A DNA stretch of 63,372 nucleotides from Halobiforma nitratireducens JCM 10879 (GTDB taxonomy: Archaea; Halobacteriota; Halobacteria; Halobacteriales; Natrialbaceae). Both the position numbers and the translations under genes were made by a program. The stretch covers positions 623-63,994 of the forward strand of contig NZ_AOMA01000003.1 of the NCBI RefSeq assembly GCF_000337895.1. The letters are read 5' to 3'. Positions 1 to 9,800 of the stretch are shown here, in pieces (positions within the stretch are counted from its first letter, which is position 1; the number at the start of each line of letters is the position of its first letter). Under the pieces are notes generated by a model that was not told the origin of the DNA, ran no database searches, and saw nothing but the letters and a program-made list of their open reading frames with translations.

Positions 1-2
1 TC

Positions 3-350
3 CGCTCCTACGGAATGCGATGGCGCATCGAGACGTTCTTCGAGGACTCGAAGCAGGATCTCGGCCTAGGAGACTGCGAGATGCAGACTGACGAAGGTGC
101 CAGTCGGCACTGGCCCCTTCTGATGGCTGCCTACAGTCTCGTTCGTCTTGATCCCGAATCGAGCGCCTTGGGGACGGTTCGCTCGAAAGCGTCATCGCTT
201 CGAGCGAACCTCGAACATTCCCTGAAGGAAGCCGTTTACAACCTGCTCTCGTGGGTTCGAGACAACGATGATCGTGACGTCGATGACCTTATGCAAGAGA
301 TCGACCACCTTTTCGTTCACTCAACAGCCGACGCTAACGTTCAAAGCTGA
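3..350 (+). CDS. IS4-type transposase, C-terminal part (cut by window edge)
   Basis: The frame is already open at the first bases, so the gene begins upstream of the window and only about 115 C-terminal residues are seen. The first residues contain a perfect YREK signature of IS4-superfamily DDE transposases (Tyr, two residues, Arg, three residues, Glu, six residues, Lys, in YGMRWRIETFFEDSK). The Glu is the third acidic residue of the DDE triad. After it comes the usual helical tail (WPLLMAAYSLVRL). Whether the full element is intact cannot be told here. No clear terminal inverted repeat was found just after the stop. The DNA that follows is degenerate, which fits an insertion hot spot. Confidence 0.8.
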   Translation, partial: RSYGMRWRIETFFEDSKQDLGLGDCEMQTDEGASRHWPLLMAAYSLVRLDPESSALGTVRSKASSLRANLEHSLKEAVYNLLSWVRDNDDRDVDDLMQEIDHLFVHSTADANVQS

Positions 351-787
351 GTAACTCCAAGACGTTGTGAATCGTTTCAGGTAACTACGACTGCGTACTG
401 ACCTGTCCCAGGATTATGCCTGAAAGATTCTCCCGGAAGCAGAACGGCGGTTCACACTTTTCCTCCACGGTCGCTCAGACTTGATCGTATCTCGAGTGGA
501 CCGACTGTCTCTTCGTCCTCGTGTCCATCATCCGGCCCATTCTCAAGAAGGTCGTCACTGGCCCCGGGCTTCGTAGTTCAACCTCTGCTTCGGTCGTAGC
601 CGCGAGCTCATTGACCTGCTCGAGTATCTCACGCTCTCGGTCTGGAACTGATCGCGATGGTCGTCGGCGAAGGTGTACCGAGAGCACCGCTGCTCCCAGG
701 CCCCGTCGAAGTTCGCTGCATGCCAGACCGCTTGTCGACCTTGTTCCCACGACCGCGAACATGCCGACCTCAATCTCGAGTTGGCCC
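351..787. other. Degenerate region with no intact gene
   Basis: No open frame here looks like a real protein. A minus-strand frame (about 475-700) contains short protein-like pieces such as FAVVGTRSTSGL and a Glu-rich helix, faintly like a universal-stress (UspA) domain, but stops and frame changes break it. It may be the decayed 3' continuation of the truncated transporter gene next door. This is only a guess. Confidence 0.35.
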
Positions 788-1435
788 CTACTCGTCTTCG
801 AATCCCCAGCGCTCGAGTTCTTCGGCGACGATCTCGGGCTGGCGCATCGCCACAACATAGGCTGGCTCTCGGACATTGGTCTTCGAGACGCTGGCTCCGA
901 GCTCGTCTTCGACCGCGTCGACGAGATTTTCCTCAACATCCTGGACGAGTTCTCGCAGATAGAACTGGACCATGTCCGAGCCCTGCTTGACGTTCGATTG
1001 CGTGTCGACGACCAGCAGGGTGATCATCAGGTTCTCGACGTTGTCGTAGTTCAGGAGCCCGACCGCGATCGCACCGAGTGTCGCGAGGACGGCGATCGGT
1101 TGCCAGCCGACGACGCCGCCGGTCATGAACGACACGCCGGCACCGACGGCGGCCGCGAGCCCGACGGCTATCGGTTGGCCGAGTTTCCGACGGACGAAGA
1201 CCATCAACGGGGTGCCGTGAATGCCGAGCCGCGCACTCATGTCCTGGGCCATGAACCCGAGCAGCGCGGCACCTGCGGCTGCCCACAGCAGGGTATACCC
1301 GTGCAGGACGCCGGCCTGGCTGACGATGAACACCGAACCCGAGCCGAAGTAGCTCGCAACCATCACGAACGCGAGACCGTACCTGTGTGCGAAATCGAGC
1401 ACGGTGTCGTCGACGGTGGCACGAATCGTACTCAT
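788..1435 (-). pseudogene. Truncated Nramp-like membrane transporter
   Basis: The frame encodes 215 residues from an ATG at 1435. Residues about 15-125 resemble the first four membrane helices of Nramp (Mn/Fe transporter) proteins, with GYTLLWA and AQDMSARLGI matching the conserved helix 2-3 region. Family members have 11-12 helices and about 400 residues, so this is less than half of one. The metal-binding DPGN motif of helix 1 appears as GSGS, and the helix 6 MPH motif is absent. After helix 4 the protein switches to an unrelated soluble Glu/Asp-rich tail of about 85 residues ending in WGFEDE, which I do not recognise. I read it as an internally deleted or fused relic. It might instead be a small haloarchaeal family that I do not know. 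Confidence 0.45.
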
Positions 1436-1629
1436 CGATCGAAGAACACGCCAGTTGTAACTGGAGCAACTCGAGTAGGATTGCGCCCGCCATGGCAAGC
1501 AGCAATCGTTTCGCCATGGGGCGAGCCAGCTGCGACACTCTGGGGACTGGCGACTCGAAACGGCCCCATCGCCGTTCGATCTCGAAAAGTAGGGAAAGCA
1601 GCCGGCTCGGCCGGGCCGCTATCTGCCAC

Positions 1630-3321
1630 TCAGAACCCGATCGCGACGCCGTCCTTTCGCGGCTCCGTCGCACCGGCCAGGGTGTCACCGCGTCGGCGGA
1701 CGAGCTGAGCGCCGCCGAACATCACGGGCGGGAGAACGCCGACGTCGTGTCCTTTCCGGGCGAGTTTCGTCTTCGCCGGAAGCCGTTCTTCGACGCCGAT
1801 CGTCCCGTCCTCGCGGTAGCGCCAGCGCGGAGCATCCAGCGCCGCCTGCGGGCTCATGCCGTAGTCGACCAGGTTCGAGACGACCTGGAGATGGCCCTGG
1901 GGCTGCATGTAGCCGCCCATGACGCCGAAAGCCATCCAGTCGTCTTCGTCGAGCTTCGCGACTGCCGGCACGAGGGTGTGGAACGGCCGCTTGCGGGGCT
2001 CGAGGCTGTTGGGATGGTCGGGGTCGAGCGAGAACGACGCCCCGCGGTTCTGCAGGGCGATACCCGTCTCCCCGGCGACGAGCCCGCTGCCGAAGCCGGC
2101 GAACCGGGAGTTGATGTAGGAGACGAGGTTTCCTTCCTCGTCGCCGACGGTCAGCAAGACAGTGTCGGCGTCCTCCGCGTTTGCGTTCGGGACGCCGACC
2201 TGCGGGTCCGAGATGGGCGAGTCGCCGATCGCCTGGGCGCGTTCCCTGGCGTACTCTTTCGACGCGAGGGGTGGAATCTCCTCGAACTCGGGGTCGGTGA
2301 CGTAGTGGTGGCCGTCGACGAACGCGAGCTTCATCGCCTCGGCGAAAGCGTGTATCCGCTCGGCAGAGTCGTAGTCGTGCTCGCCCGCGCCGATCTCCTC
2401 GGCGATGTTCAGTGCCTCGAGTGCGAGCAATCCCTGGTTGTTCGGTGGGAGTTCGTAGAGTTCGGTCCCGTTGTAGGTCGTGCTGACGGGGTCGACGAAC
2501 TCGGGTTCGAACGCAGCCAGGTCCTCGTGGGTCATGAACCCGCCGGCGGACTGGATCTCGTCGACGATCGCGTCGGCGATCTCGCCCTCGTAGACGACAT
2601 CGGCTCCCTGTTCGGCGATCTTCCGGAGCGACTCGCCGAGTTCGGGCAGTGTGACGGTCTCGCCAGGGTCAGGACTCTCGCCGTCGAAGAGGTACGCCTC
2701 GCGGGCGTGCGCGTCGGTGAACAGCTCCTCCGCGCCGGTCCAGTGGCTGGCGATGACTTCCGAGACGGGGTACCCCTCCGTCGCGTAGTGGATCGCGGGC
2801 TCGAGCACGTCCGAGAGGGATTTTCGACCGAGGTCCTCGACAGTCGTCTCCCAGCCGCGGGCGGTTCCGGGTACGGTGACCGCGTGGGGACCGAGGAACG
2901 GCATCTCGAGGTCGTCGGTATCGTCGTCGCTGTCGACGGCGTAGCCGCGGGACTCGGGGTAGTACGACTCGAGTTCGTCTTCGTCGGCCTCCTCGAGCGC
3001 CCCGCGAACGGTCTCGATGGTAGCGTCGGCGGGCGCGTGCCCGCAGGAGCGCATCGCGCCAACCTCGCCGTCGGCGGTGCGATAGAGGGCAAAGACATCA
3101 CCGCCCAGCCCGGTAGACGTGGGCTCGACGACGTTGAGCGCGGCTGCAGTGGCGACGGCGGCGTCGAAGGCGTTGCCGCCGTCGCGCAGCACCGAGAGAC
3201 CGGCCTCGGCGGCCAACGGTTGGCTCGTGGCGACCATGCCCCGGTTGCCGTAGGCCGTCGAGCGTCTGGAGTTGTACCGATCGAGATCGACGGAGCCGAA
3301 ATCGGAGTCGAAGTCGGTCAT
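1630..3321 (-). CDS. ggt: Gamma-glutamyltransferase
   Basis: Encodes 563 residues of a gamma-glutamyltranspeptidase, an Ntn-hydrolase that splits gamma-glutamyl bonds of glutathione-type compounds; haloarchaea use gamma-glutamylcysteine, so that is a likely substrate. The N-terminal half has the family signature GGNAFDAAVATA and the loop PTSTGLGGD. The self-cleavage site is seen in ADTVLLTVGDEEGNLVSYINS-like context, with the Thr of DTVLL aligned to the catalytic Thr of the small subunit. Near the end, GVMGGYMQPQGHLQV matches the conserved GG.MQ.Q.H segment. The frame is open further upstream, but ATG 3321 (MTDFDSDFG) starts just before homologous sequence. There is no signal peptide, so it is probably cytoplasmic. 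It is a lone gene transcribed towards the transporter relic. Confidence 0.92.
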   Translation of the reverse strand: MTDFDSDFGSVDLDRYNSRRSTAYGNRGMVATSQPLAAEAGLSVLRDGGNAFDAAVATAAALNVVEPTSTGLGGDVFALYRTADGEVGAMRSCGHAPADATIETVRGALEEADEDELESYYPESRGYAVDSDDDTDDLEMPFLGPHAVTVPGTARGWETTVEDLGRKSLSDVLEPAIHYATEGYPVSEVIASHWTGAEELFTDAHAREAYLFDGESPDPGETVTLPELGESLRKIAEQGADVVYEGEIADAIVDEIQSAGGFMTHEDLAAFEPEFVDPVSTTYNGTELYELPPNNQGLLALEALNIAEEIGAGEHDYDSAERIHAFAEAMKLAFVDGHHYVTDPEFEEIPPLASKEYARERAQAIGDSPISDPQVGVPNANAEDADTVLLTVGDEEGNLVSYINSRFAGFGSGLVAGETGIALQNRGASFSLDPDHPNSLEPRKRPFHTLVPAVAKLDEDDWMAFGVMGGYMQPQGHLQVVSNLVDYGMSPQAALDAPRWRYREDGTIGVEERLPAKTKLARKGHDVGVLPPVMFGGAQLVRRRGDTLAGATEPRKDGVAIGF

Positions 3322-3400
3322 GCGGTATGCGTGTGAGTGGTGACGACAGTCAAAACTCTGGCGGGTCCGGTAATCGCGTCCCCGAACGCCGACGCCCGAC

Positions 3401-3919
3401 TCACTCTCGGCCCGTGACCTTCCGAATGCACGAGGAACCGAACGGGCCGAGTTCACCCGCCTCGAGGTCGACGAAGTAGCCGGTCGACAGTCCCGAGCCA
3501 CAGCGTCGGCAGGTGAAGTCGCCTTCTTTGGTGATGACATCCTGATCGAACCGGACGTACTGGCGACTCTTCGGACGGATGATGCCGTCCTCGCGCTCGA
3601 CGATCCCCCGGAGTTCTGCTTCGTCGAGTATCGTGCGGGTCACCGTCGGATCGCTCGTGATGGTCTCGATACGGTCGACGACCGCCGGAAGCGGGAGCGA
3701 CTCGTGCTCGAGGCGCTCGAGGAGTGCGAGACCGAGTTCGACACGGTCGTCGGTGTGGCGACGATCGGCATCGGTGGTATCGCCGTCGCTGTCGGCGTTG
3801 CCGTCGCCGCCGTTGTCGCCGGTATCGACGTCACTGTTGACGCTACTGCTTCCAACGCCGGCGTCGGAACGTGGTCCCTGTCTACCGTTTGCTCCCGACT
3901 CGCTACCCTCTCCGGCCAT
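3401..3919 (-). CDS. DUF5830-like zinc-ribbon protein
   Basis: Encodes 172 residues from ATG 3919. Residues 1-60 form a low-complexity acidic linker rich in Gly, Asp and Ser. The rest is a compact conserved haloarchaeal domain: a helical, winged-helix-like part (VELGLALLERLEHESLPLPA, then a second helix pair ending RGIVERE) and a C-terminal zinc ribbon with CRRCGSG and a later Cys in GSSCIRKV. I recognise this as the haloarchaeal family I believe is called DUF5830; its function is unknown. The helix-turn-helix-like part and the metal-binding end suggest nucleic-acid binding, which is inference. An upstream extension to 4165 is open but reads as non-coding. The gene is divergent from the VTT gene at 4105. 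Confidence 0.75.
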   Translation of the reverse strand: MAGEGSESGANGRQGPRSDAGVGSSSVNSDVDTGDNGGDGNADSDGDTTDADRRHTDDRVELGLALLERLEHESLPLPAVVDRIETITSDPTVTRTILDEAELRGIVEREDGIIRPKSRQYVRFDQDVITKEGDFTCRRCGSGLSTGYFVDLEAGELGPFGSSCIRKVTGRE

Positions 3920-4104
3920 CGGCCGAGATGTCGGTCCGGAGCGACAATTCTCTTTCGGGCCGGTGCGGGCTGGGACTGCGGGCCGGGGGTGTGGGCTGGG
4001 GCTGCGGCCGTTGGCCACCGGCCGGAACTGGCACGCTCGACGAGACCCGACCGTCGCGAGGCACAAAAGATTCGGTACTCGAGCCGAAATCCGGGTTCGA
4101 ATCG

Positions 4105-4941
4105 ATGGCGTCGTCGTCCCCGTTCCAGCTTCAGCCCCTCCAGTCGGTTCCGACCCGTGCCGCATTCGGTGCGCTCGTGGCCGGTGCGATCGTCCTCACG
4201 GGACTCGTGCTCTCCCCCGGGACCATCTTCGGCGCGCTCGAGTCGGTCACTGGCGACCCCTACCGGTTCGCGGTCGTCGTGGCTGCCCTCTATCTCGTGC
4301 GACCGGCGTTAGCCTGGCCGACGACACCGCTTGCCGTCGTCGTCGGCTACGGATACGGTGTCGCACTCGGTGTGCCAGTCGCACTTGCAGGGGTCGTCGT
4401 CACCGTGATCCCGGTGTTCCTCGCGGTTCGCTGGCTCGCAGACGGTGGGACCGACGGCTCCGTTTCCGCTGTGTCGCCGACCGACCGCGGGGCCGACACC
4501 GGCGCTAACGTGGACGGTGACGGCGACAGCGACAACACGGACGCCAGCGACGAGCGATCGTTACTCGATCGAACGGGTGCGGTCGTCGCACGGTACTACG
4601 ACACGGCGGGACCGATCCGGGGCGTCGCGGCCTCACGGCTCGCTCCGATCCCCTCGGACGTATCGACGGCTGCGGCGGCTGTCAGCGGCGTCCAACTCCG
4701 CCACCTCGTCGCCGGGACGATCGCCGGTGAACTCCCGTGGACGATCGCGGCGGTCGTCGTTGGTGCCTCGGCCGCGACGATCACGACTGGCGGGCTCGGT
4801 GACCTCGGGCTGGCGCTGTCGGTCGCCTGCGCGCTCGCTGCCGTACTGTTGCTCGCCGGACCCGCTTATCGGGCGCTGAACGGACGAGGATCGGGGGTCG
4901 CGGAATCACACTCGAATCGCTCCGCAAAAACGTCCGACTGA
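4105..4941 (+). CDS. VTT-domain (TVP38/TMEM64) membrane protein
   Basis: Encodes 278 residues with about six hydrophobic segments. After a first helix (residues 17-40) comes a long hydrophobic hairpin (LAVVVGYGYGVALGVPVALA), an acidic soluble loop of about 60 residues rich in Asp/Asn, and a conserved C-terminal block with SRLAPIPSDVSTAAAAVSGV and GTIAGELPWTIAAVVVG. The R.aPIP..v.n...g pattern followed by a glycine-rich re-entrant helix is typical of the SNARE-associated/VTT (DedA, TVP38) superfamily, many of which are lipid scramblases or undecaprenyl-phosphate carriers. Its cargo in haloarchaea is unknown. ATG 4105 was chosen because upstream codons in frame are Arg/Gly-rich and not protein-like. 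Confidence 0.82.
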   Translation: MASSSPFQLQPLQSVPTRAAFGALVAGAIVLTGLVLSPGTIFGALESVTGDPYRFAVVVAALYLVRPALAWPTTPLAVVVGYGYGVALGVPVALAGVVVTVIPVFLAVRWLADGGTDGSVSAVSPTDRGADTGANVDGDGDSDNTDASDERSLLDRTGAVVARYYDTAGPIRGVAASRLAPIPSDVSTAAAAVSGVQLRHLVAGTIAGELPWTIAAVVVGASAATITTGGLGDLGLALSVACALAAVLLLAGPAYRALNGRGSGVAESHSNRSAKTSD

Positions 4942-4981
4942 CGGGGGCTACCGATCGTCGCTCGCTCCGTACGGCTCCGTT

Positions 4982-5626
4982 TTACTCTCTCGAGTCCGCC
5001 GTACTCGAGTCACTCGAGTCGGCTGTCTCGCTCGCGGATTCGTCGCCCTCGCTGTCGTCCGTTTCGTCTTCGGTCCGTCCAGTTTCGTCTTTCTCGTCGC
5101 TTTTCGATCCGAACCGTCGCTGGCGATCCCGTCCGGGCGTGTGACCGAACGGGCTCCGATCGCCGTTTCCGCCGTTCCCTCCGGACCGGGAACCGGCACC
5201 GCCTCGCCCCGACTCGCCGCGCTCGAGAAAACTCGGTCGACGGACCCGATCCGTGCTGTCGACCTGGTACCGGCCGATATCGATCCCACGAAGCGGCTCT
5301 GGAAGTCCCATTGTCTCGTCCAGGTCGACGCCGTCGGGCTGGTCGTCAGGGTCGATCGCGGTCTTCTCCTCGATCAACTCCTCCCAGACGTGCCCGTCGG
5401 CCGACGCGGACGACTTCCGGTTGCCCGCTTTCTCCCGTCCTTTCTGGTAGGCGATCTCGACGAAGCTCCGGTCGTAGGCCGTCTCGATCTCGTCGCTGAG
5501 ACGCTCGAGTTCGCCGGGATACTCCGCACCGAGTTCCTCCGCGACGCCGAGCGCGAACGCCCGCCGGACGATCCGATCGCGGTCGGCGATCGACTCCCAG
5601 TCGGTGCCGAACGTACGCTCGTACAT
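4982..5626 (-). CDS. Conserved haloarchaeal protein coupled to KaiC-like ATPase
   Basis: Encodes 214 residues. The first 100 are helical and well formed (MYERTFGTDWESIADRDR onwards, then VRRAFALGVAEELG), and a second conserved patch is GLPEPLRGIDIGRYQVDSTD. The last 75 residues are a Gly/Ser/Asp/Glu low-complexity tail, probably disordered. I do not recognise a named domain. The start ATG at 5626 lies one base after the stop codon of the KaiC-like gene upstream on the same strand, so the two are almost certainly translated together and may act together. It is soluble, with no signal peptide. Confidence 0.75.
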   Translation of the reverse strand: MYERTFGTDWESIADRDRIVRRAFALGVAEELGAEYPGELERLSDEIETAYDRSFVEIAYQKGREKAGNRKSSASADGHVWEELIEEKTAIDPDDQPDGVDLDETMGLPEPLRGIDIGRYQVDSTDRVRRPSFLERGESGRGGAGSRSGGNGGNGDRSPFGHTPGRDRQRRFGSKSDEKDETGRTEDETDDSEGDESASETADSSDSSTADSRE

Positions 5627-5627
5627 G

Positions 5628-6338
5628 CTACGACTGGATCTTCTCGTTGGGGTTGACACGCAGCCCGCGATCCGTAAACTCCGCTTTCCGGATGTCACAG
5701 TCGATCTGGGTGCCACGCATTTTGATAATCTGGACGCCACGAGTCATCCCGCCCGATTCGAGGTAGTTGTGCATGAACACGACGCCGTGTGCGAGGTAGT
5801 GGCCGTCCGAGTAGGAGGTCGGATCGGTCATCTCCGAGATCAGCAGGACGGTCGCGTCCGAGCGCTTGAGCTTCGTCAGGAACGTAACGAGCTCGTCGAC
5901 GTCGTCCGAGAAGTAGTACTCGAGCAGCATCGTCGAGTCGATAACCAGTCGGTCGACGCCTTTCGACTCGACGAACGAGACCAGCTTGTTCGAGAGATTC
6001 TCGACGCTGCCTGGCGAGTCCCCCGCGGATCGCGACGACGAGGAGAACAGGCGCTTGGTCTCCGCGTCGAAAACGTCGAGGAACTTCATCTGGCTCGAGG
6101 AGATGGCTTGCTCGAAGCCGAACTCGAAGTTCGTCATGTCGGTGACCAGTTCCTCCTTGGACTCGTGCATGCTCAGGTACAGCGCCGTATCACCCTCGAA
6201 GACGCCCTTCGTGAGGAACTGCGAACAGAACGTGGTCTTGCCGCTGCCCGGCGGTCCGCTGACGATGTACAGCCGGTCTTCCAGGAGCCCGCCGTCGACT
6301 AGCTCGTCGAACCCCGGAACGCCCGTAGGTATTCGCAT
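5628..6338 (-). CDS. KaiC/RAD55-family RecA-like ATPase
   Basis: Encodes 236 residues, a single RecA-like domain. It begins with the KaiC-family opening RIPTGVPGFDELVDGGL, has a Walker A GPPGSGKT at about residue 28-35, and a Walker B strand RLVIDST at about residue 130. The conserved ISEMTD and the C-terminal RGVQIIKMRGTQ fit the archaeal RAD55/KaiC-like group often found as single-domain signalling ATPases, sometimes called HTR-like proteins in haloarchaea. Biochemical role is unknown; these proteins are usually linked to signal transduction rather than to repair. It is followed after one base by a conserved partner gene. Upstream, the region 6339-6487 is short and contains its promoter. 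Confidence 0.88.
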   Translation of the reverse strand: MRIPTGVPGFDELVDGGLLEDRLYIVSGPPGSGKTTFCSQFLTKGVFEGDTALYLSMHESKEELVTDMTNFEFGFEQAISSSQMKFLDVFDAETKRLFSSSSRSAGDSPGSVENLSNKLVSFVESKGVDRLVIDSTMLLEYYFSDDVDELVTFLTKLKRSDATVLLISEMTDPTSYSDGHYLAHGVVFMHNYLESGGMTRGVQIIKMRGTQIDCDIRKAEFTDRGLRVNPNEKIQS

Positions 6339-6487
6339 CGTTGGATGCAGGGTGATTCTGGGCTAAATAGGTTCCGGCGATTGACCGTCACCGGGAGGAA
6401 TGAGTCGAGCCTCCGGCGTGCGAGTTTTCCTCGTTCCGTTCTCGAGTTTCTCGAGTTCTCGGGTTCCAGTGGCGATCGCCCGATGGC

Positions 6488-6622
6488 TCACCAGAACGTG
6501 TCTGCACAGTCGTAGACGACGCCGTGTTCGGGGCAGACGTACTTGCAGTGGCGTTTGAACAGCGGCCGCTCGCACTGGGGACAGGGACGGCCGCCGACGT
6601 CTTCGATCCCGTCGTCAGTCAT
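6488..6622 (-). CDS. 44-residue zinc-finger protein (HVO_2523-like)
   Basis: A very short gene starting with ATG at 6622 and ending in TGA at 6488. The product has two CxxC-type knuckles: CPQC at residues 14-17, then C26, C30 and C39 in the conserved segments RHCKYVCPEHGVVYDC and the end ADTFW. This is the pattern of a family of tiny haloarchaeal zinc fingers, one of which I recall as HVO_2523. Such proteins are thought to be regulators or RNA/protein adaptors, but this one's role is not known. Codon use is normal for the region and the spacing of the cysteines argues strongly for a real protein. The 240 bases upstream (6623-6863) hold no other gene. Confidence 0.8.
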   Translation of the reverse strand: MTDDGIEDVGGRPCPQCERPLFKRHCKYVCPEHGVVYDCADTFW

Positions 6623-6863
6623 GTCCGTACGAGGACCAACGGGTCGGTCGTGCTAAGTGTTCGGGTCCGGCCGCGTCTCGTCGGTGCAGGGCTGAGTGTT
6701 CGGAATCGACACTCGGGTTCGGGAACCGAGATACCAGAAGTGAGACTCGGGACGTGAGCGCAGCGACTCGAACGCGATAGAACGAAAGAACGGAAAACGA
6801 AAGAACAGAAGAACAGAAGATTAGAAGAACAGAAACACCGAGTGACGAAGCCTTACGCTCCCG

Positions 6864-9800
6864 TCAACACTCACTCCAGCCACAGGACTCGCAGGTCTTG
6901 CAGCCTTCGGAGTAGTACAGCGACAGCGATCCACACTCGGGACACTCCGGCGACTCACCGGCGTCGATGAGATCCTGTGTCGCGTCGCCGCCAGTCTCCG
7001 CCGTCGCCGCGCCGCCGTCGGTCTGTGGTCCGTCGTAGCCGGGCTCGGCACTTGCGTCGGCCGACTCCTCGAGCGTCTGCTGGGTCGGGTACGGCTTGTC
7101 GATCTCGTCTTCGAGATAGCGACGCATCGCGGTACCGATGGCGTCGGGGATCGATTGAATCTGCTCGCCCTTGTCCCAGGCGATCTTCGGGGAGCGGGTC
7201 CCACAGAGTTCGTCGACGATCTCCTCGGGGTCGACGCCCGAGCGCAGCGAGGTCGAGATGACCTTCGCTAAGGCCTCAGTGAAGGAGTTCGTGAACCCTC
7301 CCGAGTGGCCGATGTTCGCGAACAGTTCGAACGGCTGGCCAGTTTCGGGGTCCTCGTTGATCGTTACGTAGACTTTCCCGTAGCCGGTGTCGATGCGCTG
7401 GCTGACTCCCTGCAAGGCGTCCGGCCGATCGCGTTTCTTCGTGAAGTCGACGTGGACCGGCTTCTCGTCGTCTGTCTCGCCGACCACCGAGTCGAGGTCC
7501 GTCTCGAGAACGTCCGTGACCTCCTCGCTCTCGAGGAACTCCTCGAGGCCGCCGAATATCTCGTCGATCTGTTCGACGAGCGTCTCCGCGGCTTCGGTCT
7601 CGTCGGCGAACTCGGTGTTGTCGGCACGGGTCGTCAGCACCTGCTTCGAACGGGTGCCGTCGCGGTAGTAGGTGACGCCCTTGCCGCCGTGCTTGTAGAT
7701 GTACTCGAAGACCTCCTTGGCATCCTCGACCGTCGAGTCGTTGGGGGCGTTGACGGTCTTCGAGATGGCGGAGTCGACGCCCTCCTGACAGGCGACCTGG
7801 ATACCGGCGTGTTCTTTCGCCGAGAGATCGCCGGTCGTGACGAACAGTTCGCCGATGGCGTCCGGAACGGTCGAGAGGCCCTCGACGCCGTTGAACTGGT
7901 TTGTGGCCATCTGCTCTTGGGCCTCCTCTTTGACCGCGTCGACATCGATGTCGTTGTCCTCCAGAACACGCAGGAAGTAGTCGTCGAACTCGACTAACAT
8001 CTCGTCGCCCTGGACGTCGTCGGAGACGTTCTTGTAGTAGGCGACGTTGTAGATCGGCTCACAGCCGCCGGTGGTGTTGCCGACCATACTCGTCGTGCCC
8101 GTCGGCGCGATGGTCGTCGTGTTGTGGTTCCGGATCGGGAACCCGTCTTCCCACTCGTCGGCGTCGAGCCCGGTCTGGTGTTCGAACCATTCGCGGTACT
8201 CGGTGGGGTTCGCGTACTTGGATTTGCCCCACTCATCGAAGCTCCCACGCTGTTCGGCGAGTTCGTGGGACGTCCACTTCGAGGTATGGTTGATGTGGGT
8301 CATCAGCTGGCGTGCGACCTCGTTGGAGGCCTCGCTGCCGTACTCCATCCCGAGCTGGATGTACAGCTGGGCGAGTCCCATGATGCCCAGCCCGATCTTG
8401 CGCATCTCCCGGACCTTCTGTTCGATCTTGTCGACCGGGAAATCCGACATGGTGACGACGTTCTCCAAAAAGCGCGTCCCCATCTCGATGCGGTGGTCAA
8501 ACTCCTCGAAGTCGACGGCCTCTGCGAGGAAGGTGTCGACCGCGTCCTCCAGCGTGTCGTACTCGTCGCCGTGCTCGTCGTACCAGACGCGCCAGTCGGG
8601 TGCCTCGAGGTCGGCGAGCGTCGAGAGGTTGATGTGGCCGAGGTTACAGGCCTCGTACTCCTCTAGGGGCTGTTCGCCACAGGGGTTGGTCGCGAGGATA
8701 CGGTGGTCGGGATGTTTCTCGATGTCGAAGGAGTGTTCCTTGTTGACGCGCTCGAGGTAGATCACGCCGGGTTCGCCGTTCTCGTGAGCGCCCTCGACGA
8801 TGTCGTCCCAGAGCTCTTCTGCGGGGATCGACAGTTCCTCGCCGACTTCGACGTGCTCGCCGAGGCCGAACATCTCGTACAGTTCCTTGGTCTCCTGGGT
8901 CGCGATGTGGGGCTCGCCGGTGCGGGGATTGGTGAACGTAAACTCCTCGCCACTCTCGACGGCGTCCATGAAGTCGTCGGTGATGCCGACGGAGATGTTG
9001 AAGTTCGAGAGATGGCCCTCGACGGCGTTTCGCAGGTGCTTGGGGACCCGGCCCTCGTCGTCGATGAGTTCACGGGCCTCCGCTAAGGCGTCCTGGAAGG
9101 AGGTGTGCGTGTAGTCGTCGGGGTCGTTGAGCCGCAGCGTCTCTGCCAGCGAGACGTCCTTGTTCTTGGCGTGGATAAACTGGATGACGTCGGGGTGGGA
9201 GACGCGCATGACGCCCATCTGTGCGCCCCGTCGCGCGCCACCCTGGGCGATCGTCTCGCACATCTGGTCGTACGTGCGCATGAACGTGATCGGCCCGGAG
9301 GCGATGCCGCCGGTCGAGCCGACCGCGTCGCCGTAGGGACGGAGCCGCCAGAAGGCATACCCCATGCCGCCGCCGCTCTGGAAGACCTGTGCGGCCTCCT
9401 TGGCGGTCTGGTGGATATCGTCGATGTCGTCCTCTGGGGAGTCGACGAAACACGCCGAAAGCTGCTGGAGTTCGTCGCCGGCGTTCATCAGGGTCGGCGA
9501 GTTCGGCATGAAATCCAGGTTTGCCATCATCCCCTGGAACTCCTCGGCGACCGACTCGACGTGTGCCTGCACGTCGTCGGGGAGGTCGGGAACGACGGTC
9601 TCGTAGGCGAACTTGTTGACGTTGTAGACGGAAAGTGTCGTTTCGGCGTCGTCGTCGGCAGTGACGCCCGCGCCGAAGACGTCCGCGGCGAGCTCGTCGC
9701 GTCGCGGGTGATCGGGCTTGAGCTGATCGGGCGTGACCGTAATCTCGACCCCTTGCTTCTCGGCCTCGTAGACGGCTTCCGCGAGCGCGATGTTCTTCCC

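Noticed and set aside
521..1708. A 395-codon plus-strand frame across the degenerate start region
   Set aside because: Asp/Arg/His-rich composition without hydrophobic core; opposite strand has recognisable membrane helices.
1387..3336. A 649-codon plus-strand open frame opposite gamma-glutamyltransferase
   Set aside because: It is the mirror of a high-G+C coding frame; the translation is Val/Arg/Gly-rich without domains, while the minus strand shows all GGT motifs.
6363..6575. A 70-codon minus-strand frame overlapping the small zinc-finger gene
   Set aside because: Arg-rich, no motif; the other frame gives the clear four-knuckle zinc finger.
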